From: Pseudomonas marincola
Lineage (GTDB): Bacteria; Pseudomonadota; Gammaproteobacteria; Pseudomonadales; Pseudomonadaceae
Direction: 5' to 3'
DNA: 64,000 nucleotides
Assembly: GCF_900116605.1 (NCBI RefSeq)
Contig: NZ_FPBC01000010.1
Span: forward strand, 62,001 to 126,000
Shown here: positions 27,198 to 35,148 of the stretch, piece by piece
Position numbering within the stretch: the stretch's first letter is position 1
Layout of the letters: every line of letters starts with the position of its first letter
The notes under the pieces: model-generated
The model's database searches: none
What the model was told of the DNA's origin: nothing
What the model saw: only the letters and a program-made list of their open reading frames with translations
Translations under genes and position numbers: made by a program

Positions 27198-28471
27198 TGG
27201 CCGATCTCTCTATTGAATTCGCTGGCATCAAATCCCCCAACCCGTTCTGGCTGGCGTCTGCGCCACCGACCGACAAAGCCTACAACGTGGTGCGCGCCTA
27301 TGAGGCTGGCTGGGGCGGCGTGGTCTGGAAAACCCTCGGCGAAGACCCGGCGGCAGTCAACGTGTCATCGCGCTACTCGGCGCTGTACGGCCCTAACCGC
27401 GAAGTGATGGGCATCAACAATATCGAACTGATCACCGACCGCTCGCTGGAAATCAACCTGCGCGAAATCACTCAGGTTAAAAAGGACTGGCCGGATCGCG
27501 CATTGATCGTCTCGCTGATGGTGCCGTGCGTTGAGGAGTCGTGGAAGTACATTTTGCCGCTGGTCGAAGCCACCGGCGCGGACGGCATTGAACTCAATTT
27601 CGGTTGCCCGCACGGCATGCCCGAACGCGGCATGGGCGCGGCAGTTGGCCAGGTTCCCGAGTACGTCGAGATGGTCACGCGCTGGTGCAAGACCTACAGC
27701 TCGCTGCCGGTAATCGTCAAACTCACCCCGAACATTACCGACGTACGTTTATCGGCCCGCGCGGCTCATCGCGGCGGCGCCGATGCGGTGTCGTTGATCA
27801 ACACCATCAACTCGATCACCAGCATCGACCTCGACATGATGGTTGCACATCCGATTGTCGGCAGCCAAAGCACCCACGGCGGTTATTGCGGCGCAGCGGT
27901 TAAGCCCATCGCCCTGAACATGGTTGCCGAAATCGCCCGCGACCCGGAAACCAGAGGCTTGCCGATTTGCGGTATCGGCGGCATCGGCACCTGGCGTGAC
28001 GCCGCTGAGTTCGTCGCCCTCGGTTGCGGCGCCGTACAGGTTTGCACCGCCGCGATGCTGCACGGCTTCCGCATTGTTGAAGACATGAAAGACGGCCTGT
28101 CGCGCTGGATGGACTCGAAGGGTTACACCAGCCTTAATGACTTCTCTGGCCGGGCAGTCGGCAACACCACCGACTGGAAGTACCTGGACATTAACTATCA
28201 GGTCATCGCCAAGATCGACCAGGACGCTTGCATCGGTTGCGGCCGCTGCCACATCGCCTGCGAAGACACTTCACACCAAGCCATTGCAAGCCTCAAACAA
28301 GAGGACGGCACCCACAAATACGAAGTGATCGACGACGAATGCGTCGGCTGCAACCTCTGCCAAATCACCTGCCCGGTCGATGACTGCATCGAAATGGTCG
28401 TGCAAGACACCGGGAAGCCGTATCTCAACTGGAATGAAGACCCAAGAAACCCGTACCGGGTGGCGAGTTAG
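27197..28471 (+). CDS. preA: NAD-dependent dihydropyrimidine dehydrogenase, PreA subunit
   Basis: This 424-residue subunit has an FMN-binding dihydroorotate-dehydrogenase-like barrel (MADLSIEFAGIKSPNPFWLA at the start, ELNFGCPHGMPERGMGAA in the active site). A C-terminal ferredoxin domain follows, with two 4Fe-4S motifs, CIGCGRCHIAC and CVGCNLCQITC. It catalyses the first step of reductive pyrimidine catabolism together with PreT. The start at 27197 overlaps the preT stop; an earlier in-frame start inside preT is not credible. It is followed directly by the REP-doublet array. Confidence 0.95.
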   Translation: MADLSIEFAGIKSPNPFWLASAPPTDKAYNVVRAYEAGWGGVVWKTLGEDPAAVNVSSRYSALYGPNREVMGINNIELITDRSLEINLREITQVKKDWPDRALIVSLMVPCVEESWKYILPLVEATGADGIELNFGCPHGMPERGMGAAVGQVPEYVEMVTRWCKTYSSLPVIVKLTPNITDVRLSARAAHRGGADAVSLINTINSITSIDLDMMVAHPIVGSQSTHGGYCGAAVKPIALNMVAEIARDPETRGLPICGIGGIGTWRDAAEFVALGCGAVQVCTAAMLHGFRIVEDMKDGLSRWMDSKGYTSLNDFSGRAVGNTTDWKYLDINYQVIAKIDQDACIGCGRCHIACEDTSHQAIASLKQEDGTHKYEVIDDECVGCNLCQITCPVDDCIEMVVQDTGKPYLNWNEDPRNPYRVAS

Positions 28472-28524
28472 TTACCGTGGCGTAAATTCCTCGCGGGAAA
28501 TTATGCGGCGTGGCCAAGATCGCC

Positions 28525-29459
28525 TGACGGATTGCCCCGCAGGGACTATCCATCCTCCGGGTGTCGTAAGGCGCGGGAACGCGTCCCGACGGAGGATGGA
28601 TAAACCGCAGGTTAATCCGTCATTGCGGTTTAAGCGATGTGAATTGCGATCGTCTTTGCGTTCGATTTTTCGCGCGGTGGTGGCGGTAAAAATCCCTCGC
28701 GGGGAATTTTGCGGTGTGGCCAACATCGCCCGACGGATTGCCCCATCGGGGCTATCCATCCTCCGGGTGTCGTATGGCGCGGAAATGCTCCCCGACGGAG
28801 GATGGATAAACCGCAGGTTAATCCGTCATGGCGATCTACGCGATGTGAATTGCGATCGTCTTTGTGTTCGATTTTTCGCGCGGTGGTGGCGGTGAAAACC
28901 CCTCGCGGGGAATTTTGCGGTGCGGCCAACATCGCCCGACGGATTGCCCCATCGGGGCTATCCATCCTCCAGGTGTCGTATGGCGCGGGAACACGTCCCG
29001 ACGGAGGATGGATAAACCGCAGGTTAATCCGTCATGGCGATCTGCGCGATGTGAATTGCGATCGTTTTGGGTTTGATTTTCCGCGCGGTGGTGACGGTGA
29101 AAACCCTCGCGGGAAATTATTCAGCGTGGCCAAGATCGCCTGACGGATTGCCCCATCGGGGCTATCCATCCTCCGGGTATCGTATGGCGAAAGTACGCGT
29201 TGATGCCGGTACGCTCCCCGACGGAGGATGGATAAACCGCAGGTTAATCCGTCATGGCGGTCTGCGCGATGTGAATTGCGATCGTCTTTGCGTTCGATTT
29301 CTCGCGCGGCGGTGACGGTGAAAATCCTTCGCGGGAAATTTTGCGGTGTGGCCAACATCGCCCGACGGATTGCCCCGCAGGGGCTATCCATCCTCCAGGT
29401 GCCGTAAGGCGCGGGAACGCTCCCGACGGAGGATGGATAAACCGCAGGTTAATCCGTCA
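28525..29459. repeat. Array of five tandem REP doublets (REPIN-like), period about 206 bp
   Basis: Five units occupy 28525-28622, 28731-28828, 28937-29034, 29141-29254 and 29363-29459. Each begins with (T/C)GACGGATT, then a small GCCCC/GGGGC hairpin, then TATCCATCCTCC, a 20-45 nt loop, GGAGGATGGATA, a small AACC/GGTT hairpin and AATCCGTCA. So each unit is an inverted pair of REP-like arms. The 106-110 bp between units is also conserved, with a GCGATGTGAATTGCGATCG stretch, so whole 206-bp blocks were duplicated (right-arm spacing 206, 206, 220, 205). Open frames through the array simply follow the repeats and are not genes. It fills the gap between preA and the convergent TetR-type gene. Confidence 0.9.
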
Positions 29460-29500
29460 TGGTGGTCTAACAGATATGAGCAGCAGCCCTAAAGCGAACT

Positions 29501-30121
29501 TCAGGGCTCAAGCCCGATGCCACGGAGTATCACGGTGGTGATGGTCTGCACGGCTTTCTCGAATTGCATCTCGCTCAGCGCCTGATGGTCATTGAGCACT
29601 TTCACCTGATGGCTGAAGTCGGCGTAATGCTGGGTTGAGGCCCAGATCATGTACAGCAAGCTCGAAGGCTCGACCGCCAGAATCCGTTTGTCTTCGACCC
29701 ACTGTCGGATTTTCGCCTCTTTCATTTTCGCCCAGTCGTAGAGGCTTTTATCCAGTTCGTCACCGAGCATCGGGGCGCCGTGGATAATCTCGTTGGCCCA
29801 AACCTTGGAGCCGTGCGGACGGGTGCGCGAGTGGGTCATTTTCGCCCGAATGTAACTGCTGAGCACCACACGCGGGTCGTCGAACATCTCGAAGCACAGC
29901 GCATCCTGCTTCCACACCTCGAGCAAATCGAGGAGGACGGCACGATACAGGTCGTCTTTGGTGCTGAAGTAGTAATGCAGATTGGAACGTGGCAGCCCGA
30001 CTTCCTCGGCGATGTCGCCCATCGAGGCGCCGCCATAGCCTTTCTCGGAAAAAATCTTCTCGGCAGCGAGGAGGATTTTCTCGGTATTGCGCCGGCGAAT
30101 TTCGATCTTGTGGTTGGCCAT
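29501..30121 (-). CDS. rutR: TetR-family regulator, RutR-like, probable pyrimidine-catabolism control protein
   Basis: This 206-residue protein has a TetR helix-turn-helix at about residues 12-58 (ILLAAEKIFSEKGYGGASMG, then LPRSNLHYYFSTKDDLYRAVL) and a RutR-type C-terminal domain (VWANEIIHGAPMLGDEL, WASTQHYADFSHQV). RutR in E. coli senses uracil or thymine and controls pyrimidine degradation. Here it lies beside the pyrimidine-catabolism operon, as the corresponding gene does in P. aeruginosa. I start at the ATG at 30121; the longer upstream frame runs into the ahcY leader. Targets are inferred: the dyads at 23925-23975 are the best candidates. Confidence 0.85.
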   Translation of the reverse strand: MANHKIEIRRRNTEKILLAAEKIFSEKGYGGASMGDIAEEVGLPRSNLHYYFSTKDDLYRAVLLDLLEVWKQDALCFEMFDDPRVVLSSYIRAKMTHSRTRPHGSKVWANEIIHGAPMLGDELDKSLYDWAKMKEAKIRQWVEDKRILAVEPSSLLYMIWASTQHYADFSHQVKVLNDHQALSEMQFEKAVQTITTVILRGIGLEP

Positions 30122-30187
30122 GCTGTGTCCATTACGAGGCAGTGAGCCAAGGCTATCATCTGCTTTCAAACAGAGCGACGGAAAGCC

Positions 30188-30216
30188 TTGGGCAAAAGCG
30201 CTCAGGTCGCTATAAT
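30188..30216 (+). promoter_or_regulatory. Sigma-70 promoter of ahcY
   Basis: TTGGGC at 30188-30193 and a perfect TATAAT at 30211-30216 are separated by 17 bp. The expected start, near 30223, leaves about 40 nt before the riboswitch aptamer. Confidence 0.75.
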
Positions 30217-30263
30217 TGGCCGGTTTTTCGTGAGCAACTCCGCTTTGCTCACGCCCGCCACCT

Positions 30264-30348
30264 GTCCGAGGGGCGCTGCAGCAGACCCTGTTTCTCAGCG
30301 GTTTGTCAGGCTCGGATGGGGCGTTAACCATACGCATCAACGGCGCCC
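30264..30348 (+). ncRNA. S-adenosylhomocysteine (SAH) riboswitch
   Basis: The segment carries the conserved SAH-element pieces in order: CCGAGGGGCGCTGC, a variable hairpin, AGGCTCGG, and CAACGGCGCCC. CCGAG at 30266-30270 pairs with CTCGG at 30311-30315, and GGGCGC at 30271-30276 pairs with GCGCCC at 30343-30348. It sits right before ahcY, the usual place, and in characterised cases bound SAH raises expression. A hairpin (GTGAGCA/TGCTCAC, 30230-30252) precedes it. Another (CATTCG/CGAATG, 30348-30366) ends on the GGAGA ribosome site, a plausible expression platform. Confidence 0.93.
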
Positions 30349-30379
30349 ATTCGCAGACAACGAATGGAGAACTCATTTT

Positions 30380-31789
30380 ATGAGCGCTGTTATGACGCCT
30401 GAAGGTTTTACCGACTTTAAAGTCGCCGATATTTCGCTGGCCGCCTGGGGCCGCCGTGAAACCATCATCGCCGAATCCGAAATGCCGGCTTTGATGGGCC
30501 TGCGCCGCAAGTATGCCGGCGAGCAGCCGCTTAAAGGCGCGAAGATCATCGGCTGCATCCACATGACCATCCAGACTGCCGTGTTAATCGAAACACTGGT
30601 GGTACTGGGCGCTGAAGTGCGCTGGTCTTCGTGCAACATTTTCTCGACTCAGGATCAGGCTGCTGCTGCCATCGCGGCGGCCGGTATTCCGGTATTTGCC
30701 TGGAAAGGCGAAACCGAAGAAGAGTACGAGTGGTGCATCGAGCAAACCATCCTCAAGGATGGCCAGCCTTGGGACGCCAACATGATCCTCGACGACGGCG
30801 GCGACCTGACCGAGATCCTGCACAAGAAATACCCGGCCATGCTGGACAAAATCCACGGCGTGACCGAAGAAACCACCACCGGCGTTCACCGTCTGCTGGA
30901 CATGCTGGCCAAGGGCGAGCTGAAAATCCCGGCAATCAACGTCAACGACTCGGTCACCAAGAGCAAGAACGACAACAAGTACGGTTGCCGTCACAGCCTC
31001 AACGACGCCATCAAGCGCGGCACCGATCACCTGTTGTCCGGCAAGCAAGCGCTGGTCATCGGCTACGGTGACGTGGGCAAAGGTTCGGCTCAGTCGCTGC
31101 GCCAGGAAGGCATGATCGTCAAGGTTTCCGAGATCGACCCAATCTGCGCCATGCAAGCCTGCATGGACGGCTTCGAGCTGGTTTCGCCGTACATCGACGG
31201 CCTCAACGACGGCACCGACGCCTGCATCGACAAAGCGCTGCTGGGCAAGATCGACCTGATCGTGACCACCACCGGCAACGCCAACGTGTGTGACGCGGGC
31301 ATGCTCAAGGCGCTGAAGAAGCGCGCAGTGGTGTGCAACATCGGCCACTTCGACAACGAAATCGACACCGCTTTCATGCGCAAGAACTGGGCATGGGAAG
31401 AAGTTAAGCCGCAGGTACACAAGATCCACCGTACCGGTGCTGGCAGCTTCGACGCGCAGAACGATGACTACCTGATCCTGCTGGCCGAAGGCCGTCTGGT
31501 GAACCTGGGTAACGCCACTGGCCACCCGAGCCGCATCATGGATGGCTCGTTCGCCAACCAGGTTCTGGCGCAGATCTTCCTGTTCGGCCAGAAGTACGCC
31601 GACCTTCCAGCCGCTCAGAAAGCCGAGCGCCTGACGGTTGAAGTACTGCCGAAGAAACTCGACGAAGAAGTGGCTCTGGAAATGGTTAAAGGCTTCGGTG
31701 GCGTTGTGACCAAGCTGACCAAGACCCAGGCCGACTACATCGGCGTTACCGTTGAAGGCCCATTCAAGCCAGACGCTTACCGCTACTAA
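30380..31789 (+). CDS. ahcY: S-adenosylhomocysteine hydrolase
   Basis: This 469-residue NAD-containing enzyme splits SAH into adenosine and homocysteine, removing the inhibitor left by methyltransferases. Visible features are CIHMTIQTAVLIETL, the substrate region VNDSVTKSKNDNKYGC, the NAD fold GYGDVGKGSAQSLRQEG, and the C-terminal KPDAYRY that enters the neighbouring subunit. I start at the ATG at 30380, with GGAGA nine bases upstream; a longer in-frame extension runs through the riboswitch and is excluded. It is the first gene of ahcY-metF and is controlled by the SAH riboswitch. Confidence 0.98.
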   Translation: MSAVMTPEGFTDFKVADISLAAWGRRETIIAESEMPALMGLRRKYAGEQPLKGAKIIGCIHMTIQTAVLIETLVVLGAEVRWSSCNIFSTQDQAAAAIAAAGIPVFAWKGETEEEYEWCIEQTILKDGQPWDANMILDDGGDLTEILHKKYPAMLDKIHGVTEETTTGVHRLLDMLAKGELKIPAINVNDSVTKSKNDNKYGCRHSLNDAIKRGTDHLLSGKQALVIGYGDVGKGSAQSLRQEGMIVKVSEIDPICAMQACMDGFELVSPYIDGLNDGTDACIDKALLGKIDLIVTTTGNANVCDAGMLKALKKRAVVCNIGHFDNEIDTAFMRKNWAWEEVKPQVHKIHRTGAGSFDAQNDDYLILLAEGRLVNLGNATGHPSRIMDGSFANQVLAQIFLFGQKYADLPAAQKAERLTVEVLPKKLDEEVALEMVKGFGGVVTKLTKTQADYIGVTVEGPFKPDAYRY

Positions 31790-31795
31790 TCAGTC

Positions 31796-31831
31796 CGCGC
31801 GCTGGCAGTGTGAGAGCGCTGCCAGCGCGCG
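31796..31831 (+). other. Perfect 13-bp GC-rich hairpin between ahcY and metF
   Basis: CGCGCGCTGGCAG pairs exactly with CTGCCAGCGCGCG across a 10-nt loop in the short ahcY-metF gap. No T-run follows, so it is not a standard terminator. It may protect the ahcY message, set the ahcY-to-metF ratio, or cause partial termination. Confidence 0.7.
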
Positions 31832-31850
31832 TTCAAGATGGAATCTTCTG

Positions 31851-32696
31851 ATGAGTAAAGAACGCCGTTACAGCTTCGAGTTCTTCCCGACCAAGACCGA
31901 AGCCGGCCACGAAAAGCTGCTGGCAACTGCCCGCGAGCTGGCCACCTATAACCCAGATTTCTTCTCCTGCACCTATGGCGCAGGCGGCTCGACCCGCGAC
32001 CGCACACTGAACACCGTGCTGCAACTCGACGGCGAGATCAAAGTAGAAACCGCTCCGCACCTTTCGTGCGTTGGCGACAGCAAGGCTGAGTTGCGCGAGC
32101 TGTTGGCTCTGTACAAAGACGCAGGCATCAAGCGCATCGTTGCCCTGCGTGGCGACCTGCCATCCGGCATGGGCATGGCCAGCGGCGAGCTGCGCTATGC
32201 CAACGAGCTGGTGAGCTTCATTCGTGAAGAGACTGGCGATCAGTTTCACATCGAAATCGCCGCCTACCCGGAGATGCATCCGCAGGCACGCAATTTCGAA
32301 GACGATATCGCCAACTTCGTGCGCAAGGCCAAAGCCGGTGCCGACAGTGCGATTACCCAGTATTTCTTCAACGCCGACAGCTACTTCTACTTTGTCGACC
32401 GCGTGCGCAAGATGGGTATCGACCTGCCAATCGTGCCGGGCATCATGCCGATCACCAACTACAGCAAGCTGGCACGCTTCTCCGACGCCTGTGGCGCCGA
32501 GATTCCACGCTGGGTACGCAAGCAGCTGGAAGCCTATGGTGACGACATCGAGAGCATTCAGGCGTATGGCGAGCAAGTCATCACTGAAATGTGCGAACGC
32601 CTGCTGCAAGGCGGCGCGCCGGGCCTGCACTTCTATACGTTGAACCAATCCGCGCCAAGCCTGGCGATTTGGAACAACCTGAAGCTGCCACGCTGA
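31851..32696 (+). CDS. metF: 5,10-methylenetetrahydrofolate reductase
   Basis: This 281-residue FAD enzyme makes 5-methyl-THF, the methyl donor for methionine synthase. It has the family start YSFEFFPTKTEAGHEKL with the conserved Glu of EFFPTK, SCTYGAGGSTRD, and a folate/flavin barrel with VALRGDLPSG and QYFFNADSYFYFVDRV. The start at 31851 (MSKERRYS) matches homologues; an earlier in-frame start would overlap ahcY. It lies 61 bp after ahcY, as in P. aeruginosa, and ends before a terminator-like hairpin. Confidence 0.96.
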   Translation: MSKERRYSFEFFPTKTEAGHEKLLATARELATYNPDFFSCTYGAGGSTRDRTLNTVLQLDGEIKVETAPHLSCVGDSKAELRELLALYKDAGIKRIVALRGDLPSGMGMASGELRYANELVSFIREETGDQFHIEIAAYPEMHPQARNFEDDIANFVRKAKAGADSAITQYFFNADSYFYFVDRVRKMGIDLPIVPGIMPITNYSKLARFSDACGAEIPRWVRKQLEAYGDDIESIQAYGEQVITEMCERLLQGGAPGLHFYTLNQSAPSLAIWNNLKLPR

Positions 32697-32712
32697 TTCA
32701 GTCTTTGCGACG

Positions 32713-32747
32713 CTGCGGCCTGCTCTCGGGTTAGGCCGCAGTCTTTA
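32713..32747 (+). terminator. Terminator-like hairpin after metF
   Basis: CTGCGGCCT at 32713-32721 pairs with AGGCCGCAG at 32733-32741, followed by TCTTT. The stem is strong and the T-run short; it probably ends the ahcY-metF transcript. Confidence 0.65.
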
Positions 32748-32816
32748 GCAGTTGCTCGAAGACAATGCTTTATAACGGCCCTGCATAACAGTGTTGGCGA
32801 ACCGTTAAGCAGGCTA

Positions 32817-32846
32817 TTGATAAAATTGCCCACTGCTCTGTTATAC
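32817..32846 (+). promoter_or_regulatory. Putative sigma-70 promoter of rhlE with long leader
   Basis: TTGATA at 32817-32822 and TTATAC at 32841-32846 are 18 bp apart. A start near 32853 would leave a leader of about 140 nt before rhlE, unusually long and possibly regulatory. The 296-bp metF-rhlE gap otherwise shows only the metF terminator. Confidence 0.55.
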
Positions 32847-32992
32847 TCGGGACTTCCCGCCAGGCTTGCGCCCGGATGCTAGGCCCCTCAGAGACCAGCA
32901 GTACCGGACGGGATTGCACGCTCATTACGTTGCGATTCAAGCCAGGCAATATACCTCATAGGGCAACGCGCCCTCACTAGACAGGATTTCAC

Positions 32993-34861
32993 ATGTCCTT
33001 TGCTTCCCTCGGTCTCTCCGAGGCTTTAGTCCGTGCGGTCGAGTCCGCAGGCTACACCCAACCAACTCCGGTGCAACAGCGGGCTATCCCCGCCGCGTTG
33101 CAAGGTCGTGACCTGATGGTTGCGGCACAGACAGGTACGGGTAAGACCGGTGGTTTCGCACTGCCAATCCTTGAGCGTTTGTTCCCTAATGGTCACCCAG
33201 ACCGCGAACACCGCCACGGCCCTAAGCAACCGCGCGTTCTGGTGCTGACACCAACCCGCGAACTGGCCGCCCAGGTGCACGACAGCTTCAAGCTGTATGC
33301 CCGCGATTTGAAATTCGTCAGCGCCTGCATCTTTGGCGGCGTTGGCATGAACCCGCAAGTACAGGCACTGGCCAAAGGCGTTGACGTACTCGTCGCCTGC
33401 CCGGGTCGCCTGCTCGACCTTGCCGGTCAAGGCAGCATTGATCTGTCCCACGTAGAAACACTGGTGCTCGACGAAGCCGACCGCATGCTCGACATGGGCT
33501 TCATCCACGACGTCAAGAAAGTCCTGGCGCGCCTGCCTGCCAAGCGTCAGAACCTGCTGTTCTCGGCAACGTTCTCGAAAGACATCACCGACCTTGCCGG
33601 CAAGCTTTTGCACAACCCGGAACGCATTGAAGTAACGCCGCCGAACACCACGGTCGAGCGTATCGAACAGCGCGTTTTCCGCCTGCAGGCCAGCCACAAG
33701 CGCGCCCTGCTCGCTCACCTGATCACCGCTGGCGCGTGGGAACAGGTGCTGGTTTTCACCCGTACCAAGCACGGCGCCAACCGTCTGGCCGAATACCTCG
33801 ACAAGCACGCGCTGCCAGCTGTCGCGATTCACGGCAACAAGAGCCAGAATGCGCGCACCAAGGCACTGGCTGATTTCAAGGCAAATAAAGTACGCGTACT
33901 GGTTGCGACCGATATCGCCGCGCGCGGTCTGGATATCGACCAACTGCCGCACGTGGTCAACTTCGAACTGCCAAACGTTGAAGAAGATTACGTGCACCGT
34001 ATCGGCCGTACTGGCCGCGCCGGTCGCAGCGGTGAGGCGATCTCGCTGGTTGCTCCGGACGAAGAGAAGCTGCTCAAAGGCATCGAGCGCATGACCAAGC
34101 AGAAGATCCCCGATGGTGATCTGCTCGGTTTTGACGTGAGCAAAGTTGAAGCCGAACGTCCGGAAGTTCGTGAGCCACGCCAACCGCGCGGCCCACGCAA
34201 CAACTCCGGCAGTGCTGAAGCCAAAACTGGCGGCGAGCGCCACGGTTCGGGTCGTCGCGATAAAGGCAAAGACTCTGGCCGGGCTAAATCAGCGCCTGCT
34301 GGCGGCCGCGCCAAACAGCCGCGCAACGCCCGCTCCTCGAACACCGTTGCCGCCATTCCCGCATTACCTCCAGACCGCGCGCCGGACGAGTTTCTTGATG
34401 ACGAGATTGATAACTTCGGCAACCGTGCAGACTACGTAAGTCCGCACCAGAACAAGCCACAGCACAACCGCGGTCGTCGTCCAGGCGCACCGGCAGCTGC
34501 TGCGGCCGCAACACCTGGCCAGGCGCCACGTAGCAAAGGCCCGCGCAAGCCTTCGGGCGCGAATGGCGCACAAGGCAAGCGTTCGTCTGGTGGTCAGTCG
34601 TCAGGTCGTAACGGCGGTGGTTCAGGCCGTTCGCGTCCGCCACGTGACCGTGACACCACGCGCTCGCTGGATCGCGCAGCAGATCGTCCGTTGCAGGAGC
34701 CGGGTCAGTCCCGTCGCCCGCAAGAGAAAGTCCCGGTGATTATCCACAAGGGCTCGCGCAGCGATCGCCTGCCAACGCCAGAGCAACTGGACCAACTGCC
34801 TAGCAGCCGTCCACGTGGCGAAAAGCCTGCACTGCTGACGCGTAACCGCGACAACGGCTAG
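32993..34861 (+). CDS. rhlE: DEAD-box RNA helicase, RhlE2 type
   Basis: This 622-residue helicase has motifs in order: Q motif PTPVQQRAIP (residues 25-34), Walker A AAQTGTGKT (44-52), PTRELAAQ, VLDEADRMLD (DEAD box), SATF, and HRIGRTGRAGR (motif VI). From about residue 385 the C-terminal tail is low-complexity and rich in Arg, Gly, Pro and Ser, as in Pseudomonas RhlE2, where the tail binds RNA. The position before yceI/pasP matches PA0428 (RhlE2) of P. aeruginosa. Such helicases act on structured RNA in decay and cold growth. The following gene is on the other strand, past a terminator and a REP pair. Confidence 0.95.
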   Translation: MSFASLGLSEALVRAVESAGYTQPTPVQQRAIPAALQGRDLMVAAQTGTGKTGGFALPILERLFPNGHPDREHRHGPKQPRVLVLTPTRELAAQVHDSFKLYARDLKFVSACIFGGVGMNPQVQALAKGVDVLVACPGRLLDLAGQGSIDLSHVETLVLDEADRMLDMGFIHDVKKVLARLPAKRQNLLFSATFSKDITDLAGKLLHNPERIEVTPPNTTVERIEQRVFRLQASHKRALLAHLITAGAWEQVLVFTRTKHGANRLAEYLDKHALPAVAIHGNKSQNARTKALADFKANKVRVLVATDIAARGLDIDQLPHVVNFELPNVEEDYVHRIGRTGRAGRSGEAISLVAPDEEKLLKGIERMTKQKIPDGDLLGFDVSKVEAERPEVREPRQPRGPRNNSGSAEAKTGGERHGSGRRDKGKDSGRAKSAPAGGRAKQPRNARSSNTVAAIPALPPDRAPDEFLDDEIDNFGNRADYVSPHQNKPQHNRGRRPGAPAAAAAATPGQAPRSKGPRKPSGANGAQGKRSSGGQSSGRNGGGSGRSRPPRDRDTTRSLDRAADRPLQEPGQSRRPQEKVPVIIHKGSRSDRLPTPEQLDQLPSSRPRGEKPALLTRNRDNG

Positions 34862-34880
34862 CTTTTCTGCAACAGCAAAA

Positions 34881-34905
34881 CGCCGACTTTCGAGTCGGCG
34901 TTTTT
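34881..34905 (+). terminator. Rho-independent terminator after rhlE
   Basis: CGCCGACT and AGTCGGCG form an 8-bp stem around a TTCG tetraloop, followed by five T. Confidence 0.9.
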
Positions 34906-34933
34906 GTTTGCGCATAGTTTGCGCACCGCAACC

Positions 34934-35088
34934 GGAGGATGGATAGCGGCGCACCGCCGCAATCCGTCATGGCGATTTACGTTCAACCAAACAGCTACAC
35001 GGTAATGGGCACCTCGCAGTCAAACGCCACGCCCGCGACAACCCGACTACTGAAATGACGGTTTACCCTGCGGATTAACCATCCTCCG
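34934..35088. repeat. Pair of REP-like elements in reversed topology
   Basis: A REP arm GGAGGATGGATA...AATCCGTCAT (34934-34970, with a GCGGC/CGCCGC core) is followed by an opposite arm TGACGGTTT...AACCATCCTCC (35056-35088). In the arrays elsewhere in the window the GGAGG ends face inward; here they face outward. The 86 bp between them shows no gene. Confidence 0.75.
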
Positions 35089-35095
35089 CAGATGC

Positions 35096-35126
35096 AAAAA
35101 CGCCCGATGCAATGCACCGGGCGTTT
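35096..35126 (-). terminator. Rho-independent terminator of the yceI gene
   Basis: Read leftward, AAACGCCCG pairs with CGGGCGTTT around an 11-nt loop and ends in five T. It lies just past the yceI stop. Confidence 0.8.
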
Positions 35127-35148
35127 AGCTCAAGCTCTGCGGCGCAGT

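Noticed and set aside
28380..29391. Several repeated frames of 70-170 codons on both strands
   Set aside because: They are translations of the REP-doublet array; their similarity to each other comes from the DNA repeat.
28525..29459. CRISPR array
   Set aside because: The repeated blocks are about 200 bp, palindromic, with conserved rather than variable spacers, and no cas genes are present.
31796..31831. Rho-independent terminator after ahcY
   Set aside because: No T-run follows the stem and metF, its usual operon partner, starts 20 bp later.
33026..34243. A 405-codon leftward frame opposite rhlE
   Set aside because: The rightward frame has every helicase motif; the opposite frame shows none and no ribosome site.
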